Origin: Streptacidiphilus carbonis
Lineage (GTDB): Bacteria > Actinomycetota > Actinomycetes > Streptomycetales > Streptomycetaceae
NCBI RefSeq assembly: GCF_000787775.1
Contig: NZ_BBPM01000015.1
Coordinates: 1 to 43,590, forward strand
Length of the DNA: 43,590 nucleotides
Reading direction: 5' to 3'
The position numbers and the translations under genes are program-made. Positions 39,061-43,590 of the stretch are shown in pieces (positions within the stretch are counted from its first letter, which is position 1; each line of letters opens with the position of its first letter). The notes beneath the pieces are model-generated. The model made no database searches and was not told the origin of the DNA. It saw only the letters and a program-made list of their open reading frames with translations.

Positions 39061-40032
39061 ATGGGGCGGAAACACCTGCGTGACGCAGAAGACATGACCG
39101 TCGGCGGCGCTGCCGAGCTGGCGCCGGAGGCGGCGGCCGTGCTGCTCGCGCCGCTGCTGGCGCAGTTCGCCGCCGTCGCCCGGGTGGAGCACGTGACACG
39201 CGCCGCAGCCGAGTTGGCGATGCCGCAGCCGACCCTCAGCAGGGCGGTGGCCAGGGTCGAGCACGAACTGGGCGTCGCACTGCTGGCCCGTGAGGGGCGT
39301 ACGGTGCGGCTGACCCGGGCCGGGCGGATCTTCCTGGCGGCGGTGGAGCGGGCCCTCGCCGAGGTCGAGCGCGGGGCCGAGGCGGCCAGGGCCGAGGCGG
39401 ACCCGGTCGGCGGCCGGGTCGCCTTCGGCTTTCTGCACACCATGGGGTCGGAGGCGGTGCCGGCGCTGCTCCGCGGCTTCCGGGCGGACTTCCCGAAGGT
39501 GCGCTTCCAACTGGTGCAGGACTACACCGACTCGATGCTGCAGCGGCTGCGCGAGGGCGAGCTGGACCTGTGCGTCGTCTCGCCGCGTCCGGAAGGACCC
39601 GAGCTGACCTCGCGCCGGCTCGGCGAGCAGCGGCTGCGGCTGGTCGTCCCCGCCGACCACCGGCTCGCCTCGCGGCAGCGGGTGCGGCTCGGCGAGGTGG
39701 CCGAGGACGCCTTCGTCACCCTGGAGCCCGGGTACGGCCTGCGTCGGATCACCGACGCGCTGTGCGCGGAGGCGGGGTTCACGCCCCGGGTGTCGTTCGA
39801 GGGCGAGGAGGCCGAGACCCTGCGCGGGCTGGTCGCGGCCGGGCTGGGGGTCGCGGTGCTGCCGCCGGCCACGGCCCCCCGGCCCGATGTCGCGGAACTG
39901 CAGCTGTCCTCGCCCGGCGCACGCCGGGAGATCGCGCTGGCATGGGTCACCGGCCGCGCGCTCACCCCGCCGGCCGAGGCCTTTCGCACATACGTGCTTT
40001 CCGCGCGCGAGCGGCTGCCGCTGCACAGCTGA
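39061..40032 (+). CDS. LysR-family transcriptional regulator
   Basis: A 323-residue regulator, a tetrameric DNA-binding protein in the family. The winged helix-turn-helix is at about residues 28-85 (FAAVARVEHVTRAAAELAMPQPTLSRAVARVEHELGVALLAREGRTVRLT). The effector-binding domain from about 110 to 310 shows VAFGFLHTMGSEAVPALLRGFRADFP and GELDLCVVSPRP, with a late LVAAGLGVAVLPPAT. Start ATG 39061 has GGAGG six bases upstream. It is divergent from an MFS transporter and so probably controls it in response to a small molecule. It also precedes add, but the site before add is a short palindrome unlike LysR targets (T-N11-A), so control of add by this protein is not supported. Confidence 0.9.
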   Translation: MGRKHLRDAEDMTVGGAAELAPEAAAVLLAPLLAQFAAVARVEHVTRAAAELAMPQPTLSRAVARVEHELGVALLAREGRTVRLTRAGRIFLAAVERALAEVERGAEAARAEADPVGGRVAFGFLHTMGSEAVPALLRGFRADFPKVRFQLVQDYTDSMLQRLREGELDLCVVSPRPEGPELTSRRLGEQRLRLVVPADHRLASRQRVRLGEVAEDAFVTLEPGYGLRRITDALCAEAGFTPRVSFEGEEAETLRGLVAAGLGVAVLPPATAPRPDVAELQLSSPGARREIALAWVTGRALTPPAEAFRTYVLSARERLPLHS

Positions 40033-40052
40033 GACCTGAAATTCACCTCCAT

Positions 40053-40064
40053 CTACGCGCGTAG
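40053..40064. promoter_or_regulatory. Putative operator, nucleoside regulon site 3
   Basis: CTACGCGCGTAG, a perfect 12-bp palindrome that overlaps the first two bases of the add ribosome site (AGGAG at 40063-40067). Same core as sites 1 and 2. Its position just upstream of the start codon suggests repression of add. Confidence 0.6.
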
Positions 40065-40077
40065 GAGTTATCGTTGG

Positions 40078-41217
40078 GTGATGGAGAGCACCCTTCCCCC
40101 CAGCGTCCCCACCGCGGATGCCCCCGGCGTCCCCACCGCGGACCAGATCCGCCGCGTCCCCAAGGTCCTGCTGCACGACCACCTCGACGGCGGGCTGCGC
40201 CCCGAGACGATCGTCGAACTCGCGGCCGGGATCGGCTACGACGGCCTGCCGACCACCGACCCGGCCGCCCTCGGCGTCTGGTTCCGCGACGCCGCCGACT
40301 CCGGCTCCCTGGTCCGCTACCTGGAGACCTTCGCGCACACCTGTGCGGTCATGCAGACCCGCGAGGGCCTGATCCGCGTCGCCGCCGACTGCGCCGAGGA
40401 CCTGGCCGCCGACGGCGTCGTCTACGCCGAGGTGCGCTACGCCCCCGAACAGCACCTTGAGCGCGGGTTGACCCTCGACGAGGTGGTCGAGGCCGTCAAC
40501 GAGGGCTTCCGCCTCGGCGAGGCCCGCGCCGCCGCCGAAGGCCACCGGATCCGCATCGGCACCCTGCTCACCGCGATGCGGCACGCCGCCCGCTCCCGGG
40601 AGATCGCCGAGCTGGCCAACCGCTACCGCGACCTGGGCGTCGTCGGCTTCGACATCGCCGGCGCCGAGGCCGGCCACCCGCCGACCCGGCACCTGGACGC
40701 CTTCGACTACCTCAAGCGGGAGAACAACCACTTCACCATCCACGCCGGCGAGGCCTTCGGCCTGCCGTCCATCTGGGAGGCGCTGCAGTGCTGCGGCGCC
40801 GACCGGCTCGGCCACGGCGTGCGCATCATCGACGACATCTCCGTCGCCCAGGACGGCGTCGTCAAGCTCGGCCGGCTCGCCGAGTACGTCCGCGACCGCC
40901 GGGTGCCGCTGGAGATGTGCCCCACCTCCAACCTGCAGACCGGCGCCGCCGCCTCCTACGCGGAGCACCCGATCGGACTGCTGCGCCGACTGCACTTCCG
41001 GGTGACGGTCAACACCGACAACCGGCTGATGTCCGGCACCAGCCTGAGCCGCGAGTTCGAACACCTGGTGGAGGCCTTCGGCTACACCCTGGACGACCTC
41101 CGCTGGTTCACCATCAACGCGATGAAGTCGGCCTTCATCCCGTTCGACGAGCGGCTGGCGCTGATCAACGAGGTCATCAAGCCCGGCTACGAGAAAGTCG
41201 CCGCCGAGACCGTCTGA
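40078..41217 (+). CDS. add: Adenosine deaminase
   Basis: A 379-residue zinc enzyme that deaminates adenosine and deoxyadenosine to inosine forms in purine salvage. The TIM-barrel metal and active-site residues are all visible: HDH at 33-35, catalytic HAGE at 222-225, GHG at 245-247 and D314 in VNTDN. The aspartate pair of many ADAs (TDD) is TDN here, a variant I believe is common in actinobacteria. MCPTSN precedes it. The N-terminus carries a duplicated VPTAD/GVPTAD stretch from a short tandem DNA repeat and is outside the barrel. The start may be GTG 40078 (10 bases from AGGAG) or the next codon ATG 40081; both give the same fold. It shares the putative operator with the uptake operon and deoA. 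Confidence 0.95.
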   Translation: MMESTLPPSVPTADAPGVPTADQIRRVPKVLLHDHLDGGLRPETIVELAAGIGYDGLPTTDPAALGVWFRDAADSGSLVRYLETFAHTCAVMQTREGLIRVAADCAEDLAADGVVYAEVRYAPEQHLERGLTLDEVVEAVNEGFRLGEARAAAEGHRIRIGTLLTAMRHAARSREIAELANRYRDLGVVGFDIAGAEAGHPPTRHLDAFDYLKRENNHFTIHAGEAFGLPSIWEALQCCGADRLGHGVRIIDDISVAQDGVVKLGRLAEYVRDRRVPLEMCPTSNLQTGAAASYAEHPIGLLRRLHFRVTVNTDNRLMSGTSLSREFEHLVEAFGYTLDDLRWFTINAMKSAFIPFDERLALINEVIKPGYEKVAAETV

Positions 41218-41218
41218 T

Positions 41219-41280
41219 CGGCGTCCCCACCGGCGTCCGCAACGGCCTCCCATCGGCGTCCCGATCGGCGTCCCGACTGG
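41219..41280 (+). repeat. Degenerate tandem repeat after add
   Basis: Units close to ATCGGCGTCCC recur about five times directly after the add stop. The word GGCGTCCCCACC also occurs twice near the 5' end of add (about 40100-40145). Noncoding here; no function can be assigned. Confidence 0.6.
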
Positions 41281-41442
41281 CTCACTGACATCGGGTTAGG
41301 CCGATCGGGGGACGGGGATTTGGGCGTGTTGTCACCTCGTGGATACGTTTGGCGGCCAGTCGGACACGTGGCGTAACCGTCGATGCGATGCCGTTGACCC
41401 GGTTCGCCGCCGTCCCCACCCGAGGACACGAGGAATCAGCTC

Positions 41443-41895
41443 ATGAAGAAGGCAATGCTCCAGGCCGCCGGAACCGCCGTGCTGGGTGCCGCGCTGGCGG
41501 CGGCTGCCGTGACCCCGGCTGCCGCGGACGGACTCGGCGGCGCGCTCGGCGCGGCCGACAACGTCCCGCTGCAGGGACTGGCTGCCGGACCGGTCTCGGA
41601 CGGCCAGTCGGTGCTCTCCTCGCCGAACGGCAGCGTGCACGCGGTGACCGGCACGGCGCAGGGCCTGGTCAACAGCGCTGCGCCTTCGGTGCAGAACGCC
41701 ACCCAGAACGCGACGCTGCCCAGCGTCCGCTCGGCCGCCCCGCAGACCCGTGACGGTCTGCCGGTCTCCACCTCGGCCCTGCCGGTGGCCGGCAGCCTGA
41801 ACAGCCTGCCGGGCGTCGGCACGGCCACCGGCTCGGTGCAGTCGGGCCTCGGCCAGGCGACCTCCGCGCTGCCGGTGCACACCCCGCTGGGCTGA
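41443..41895 (+). CDS. Secreted low-complexity protein
   Basis: A 150-residue exported protein. GAGGAA lies about eight bases before the ATG at 41443. The signal peptide is MKKAMLQAAGTAVLGAALAAAAVTPAAA, cleaved about residue 28. The mature 120 residues lack cysteine and charge, and are rich in Ala, Gly, Ser, Val, Leu, Asn and Gln, with rhythmic segments such as SVQNATQNATLPSV and LPVAGSLNSLPGVGTATGSVQSGLG. This suggests a cell-surface or extracellular structural protein and not an enzyme. I do not recognise a named family. It stands alone and is followed by the strong two-sided terminator at 41926-41976. Confidence 0.8.
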   Translation: MKKAMLQAAGTAVLGAALAAAAVTPAAADGLGGALGAADNVPLQGLAAGPVSDGQSVLSSPNGSVHAVTGTAQGLVNSAAPSVQNATQNATLPSVRSAAPQTRDGLPVSTSALPVAGSLNSLPGVGTATGSVQSGLGQATSALPVHTPLG

Positions 41896-41925
41896 CACGG
41901 CGCCGCGCGCCCCGCGCCGTACGCA

Positions 41926-41976
41926 GCGAAAGGGCCGGGCCCGCCACCGTCACGGTGGTCGGGCCCGGCCCTTCGC
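41926..41976. terminator. Bidirectional terminator hairpin
   Basis: GCGAAAGGGCCGGGCCCG and its near-perfect complement CGGGCCCGGCCCTTCGC flank a CCACCGT/CACGGTGG pair, making a stem of about 24 bp. AAA on one side and TTC on the other flank the GC part. It lies between the convergent secreted-protein and PspC-domain genes. Confidence 0.85.
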
Positions 41977-42020
41977 GTCGGTACGCTGCGCCGGCCTCAC
42001 GCTTCGCGCGCGGCGGGCGG

Positions 42021-42215
42021 TCAGGCGGACTGGGGGAGCAGCAGCCAGAGCGCCAGGTAGACCAGGAACTGCGGCCCGGGCAGCAGGCAGGACAGCAGGA
42101 ACAGCACCCGCACGGTCCACGGGGTGAGGCCGAACCGCTCGGCGATACCGGCGCAGACACCGGCGATGACGCGGTTGTGGCGGGGACGGGACAGGGTGGT
42201 GGCGATGGCGCTCAT
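42021..42215 (-). CDS. PspC-domain small membrane protein
   Basis: A 64-residue protein consisting of one PspC domain: RPRHNRVIAGVCAGIAERFGLTPWTVRVLFLLSCLLPGPQFLVYLALWLLLP. The pattern R-x-x-x-R-x-I-x-G-V-C-x-G-I-A and the following membrane segments are typical. In enterobacteria PspC senses membrane stress; small single-domain versions in actinomycetes have no proven role. The length is short but complete. The start ATG 42215 gives MSAIATTLSRPRH. It is the only gene between the terminator and the VanZ-like gene and is probably monocistronic. Confidence 0.9.
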   Translation of the reverse strand: MSAIATTLSRPRHNRVIAGVCAGIAERFGLTPWTVRVLFLLSCLLPGPQFLVYLALWLLLPQSA

Positions 42216-42424
42216 GGCAGATCTCCGTTGGCCGGTGCTCGGTTCCCCGCTGCGGGGCCCCGTCGTTCTCTGCTACCAGCCTCCTGCCCCGCAGCGCCGG
42301 ATTCCTCAGCCGCCTCGACGATTCCGGCCCTGGCCCGGCCCCGCTCCGGGATGACCCCGGTCTCGGGGTGCTCTCCGGGTCCGACCCTGAGCCGGAGTCC
42401 CCGCCCGGTCGCGCCGACCGCGGG
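42216..42424. other. Spacer without recognised features
   Basis: A 209-base gap between the VanZ-like and PspC genes. A promoter for the PspC gene is expected near its start, but no clear hexamers or hairpins were seen. Confidence 0.3.
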
Positions 42425-43009
42425 TCAGGGTGCCAGGTGGGCGATCTCGAAGGGGTTCAGCGACCCCCGGGGACCGCCGCCGTTCCCGCCGTTCCCGCCG
42501 CTCCCGTGGTTGCGGTGCCTGCGGCGCAGTGCGGCCCTTGCGGCCGGGACGACGGCGAGGTGGGTGAGCGCGACGCCGACGCCCGCCAGCAGCACATCGT
42601 CCACGTCCAGCAGATGGCTGGTCATGGTGGACATCAGTACTTCCAGCCCGGTCGCGACGAGGACCGCGGCGAACCCGGTGCGGATGAACGACGACAGCGT
42701 GGACGCGTACAGCCGCCCGCCAGCGAGCGGCAGCAGCACGCCCAGCGGAGCCAGCAGCAGCAGGCCCCGCAGCAGTTCCAGGTAGGCGTGCGCGGTGCCG
42801 GCGCTCAACTCGGAGCGGACGGTGGCGAACGGCGTCAGATTGCTGTCCGCCATCCAGGCCGCGGACACCGGCTGGAACGCGGACCACAGCACCAGCCCGA
42901 GGTGGACCGCGAGCAGCAGCAGGCCGAGACGCCGTGCGTTGCGGTGCACAGCGGAGGGGTCGCCGACGGCGCCCTCCGTCGGGGACCGCTTGTCGATACC
43001 GGTTCGCAC
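42425..43009 (-). CDS. VanZ-like membrane protein
   Basis: A 194-residue membrane protein of the VanZ family, some of which confer low-level glycopeptide (teicoplanin) tolerance in other bacteria; most have unknown function. Four to five transmembrane helices are visible, beginning LGLLLLAVHLGLVLWSAFQPV, with the conserved loop NLTPFATVRSEL, then LLRGLLLLAPLGVLLPLAG and an EVLMSTM-x-D-V-DDVLLAGVGVAL segment (the acidic pair is conserved in the family). The tail is Gly/Asn-rich (GSGGNGGNGGG). Start: GTG 43009 with AAGGAG eight bases upstream. The frame could extend to 43030, but that start lies inside the ribosome-site region and is unlikely. Confidence 0.85.
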   Translation of the reverse strand: MRTGIDKRSPTEGAVGDPSAVHRNARRLGLLLLAVHLGLVLWSAFQPVSAAWMADSNLTPFATVRSELSAGTAHAYLELLRGLLLLAPLGVLLPLAGGRLYASTLSSFIRTGFAAVLVATGLEVLMSTMTSHLLDVDDVLLAGVGVALTHLAVVPAARAALRRRHRNHGSGGNGGNGGGPRGSLNPFEIAHLAP

Positions 43010-43017
43010 GCCGGTGT

Positions 43018-43023
43018 CTCCTT
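43018..43023 (-). promoter_or_regulatory. Ribosome binding site of the VanZ-like gene
   Basis: AAGGAG on the minus strand, eight bases before GTG 43009; it rules out the in-frame GTG at 43030. Confidence 0.7.
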
Positions 43024-43121
43024 GCTGCACGCCGGGGAGGACGCGCCTCTGGTCGGTCTCGGTTCCACTGTTCCCACGAACGGGTGCTGCCCGGGTCCGC
43101 CCGGCGGGGTACGGGGTCTGC

Positions 43122-43583
43122 TCAGCCGGAGGAGCCGCTGGGGTGCAGACAGGAGAGGGTGCCGTCGGACTCGGTGGCGGAGGCGGAGGGGGTCAGCCCG
43201 GCGCGGGCCGCCGCCTTGGCCGAGGCGGCGGCAGCGGCCCGCGCCGAGGACGCGGCCGCGGCGGCACTGTCCTGCTCCTCCTTGGTCATCGGCGGCCACA
43301 GCCTGGTCGGCGCGGCGGACGGGACCAGGCTGGCGTCGTTCTCCAGCGCGGTCAGCGCGGCGCTGGGTCCGGGCGGGCAGGCGGTTCGTGACGCCGGGTC
43401 GCCCGCGTCGACCGGGACGGCGGTGTCGCGGATCCCGCAGCCGCTGAGCGCGACCGCGAGCACCGCGGCGCACGCGGCCAGCGAGGCGGCCGCGGCGAAG
43501 CGGGCCCTCCGCCGGACCGGGCGCGCCGGACGGACCGGCGGGGCCGACGCGACCCTGCGGACGGGGGTGCTGTGCTGCCTCAT
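43122..43583 (-). CDS. Hypothetical lipoprotein
   Basis: A 153-residue predicted lipoprotein. It has a long basic N-terminus, a hydrophobic stretch (FAAAASLAACAAVLAVALSGC) with the lipobox LSGC, and GIRDTAVPVDAG after the cysteine. The mature part has PxxP/Ala-rich sequence and an alanine-rich helix ([25 protein letters not shown]), with two further cysteines (TAC, LSC) that could form a disulfide. I do not recognise the family. The start ATG 43583 is within seven bases of the window edge, so an upstream partner is not visible. Confidence 0.8.
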   Translation of the reverse strand: MRQHSTPVRRVASAPPVRPARPVRRRARFAAAASLAACAAVLAVALSGCGIRDTAVPVDAGDPASRTACPPGPSAALTALENDASLVPSAAPTRLWPPMTKEEQDSAAAAASSARAAAAASAKAAARAGLTPSASATESDGTLSCLHPSGSSG

Positions 43584-43590
43584 GCGCTGT

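Noticed and set aside
39001-40032. LysR protein as the regulator of the nucleoside sites
   Set aside because: The shared sites are 12-bp palindromes with central CG and no T-N11-A pattern, and the LysR gene is divergent from an MFS gene, its more likely target.

Overview
High-GC, densely packed DNA with GTG starts, GTGA/ATGA overlaps between coupled genes and strong codon bias at third positions points to an actinomycete of the Streptomycetaceae (Streptomyces, Kitasatospora or Streptacidiphilus). The gene content fits: an SCO4848-type membrane protein, an sdhC-sdhD-sdhA-sdhB operon, a nucleoside uptake operon with cdd, deoA and add, and several small secreted proteins and lipoproteins.

Layout. 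(1) About 1-12.76 kb is an anionic cell-wall polymer (teichoic-acid-like) region with five large paralogues that combine a family 2 glycosyltransferase domain, a repeated beta-rich module and/or a CDP-glycerol glycerophosphotransferase (TagB/TagF-like) domain. One is cut by the left edge and frameshifted. Another has lost about 150 residues and its reading frame inside the catalytic domain. The conserved histidines differ between copies, and only the 6.7-9.0 kb copy keeps both. (2) About 12.8-15.6 kb carries two tandem polytopic GT-C-type glycosyltransferases, followed by a remnant of another membrane protein. (3) 16.3-21.2 kb holds a YihY/BrkB membrane protein, a broken Uma2-type gene, an OmpR-type response regulator with its histidine kinase, and three small genes. 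(4) 21.3-22.9 kb has a membrane-anchored D-Ala-D-Ala carboxypeptidase diverging from the SCO4848-family gene. (5) 22.9-26.4 kb is succinate dehydrogenase on the minus strand. (6) 26.7-29.9 kb has a UraD-like protein without its catalytic histidine, a short-chain dehydrogenase and an M20 amidohydrolase. (7) 30.1-37.5 kb is a nucleoside import and salvage block: BMP lipoprotein, double ATPase, two permeases, cytidine deaminase and thymidine phosphorylase. (8) 37.7-43.6 kb has an MFS exporter divergent from a LysR regulator, adenosine deaminase, a secreted protein, a PspC-domain protein, a VanZ-like protein and a lipoprotein.

How the parts fit. The nucleoside genes look like one regulon. Nearly identical 12-bp sites (consensus CTACGCGCGTAG / YAACGCGCGTAG) lie just upstream of the BMP lipoprotein, deoA and add, the three points where nucleoside genes begin transcription or follow a terminator. 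No regulator with the expected architecture is encoded in the window. A second non-coding theme is a family of long GC-rich inverted repeats with shared cores, each between convergent genes (21.2, 22.9 and 37.6 kb). The most unusual part is the glycosyltransferase/glycerophosphotransferase cluster, with its module shuffling and unequal catalytic-site decay. Whether the two disruptions there are real or come from assembly of paralogous DNA cannot be settled from this sequence alone. No tRNA, rRNA, CRISPR array or intact insertion sequence was seen.
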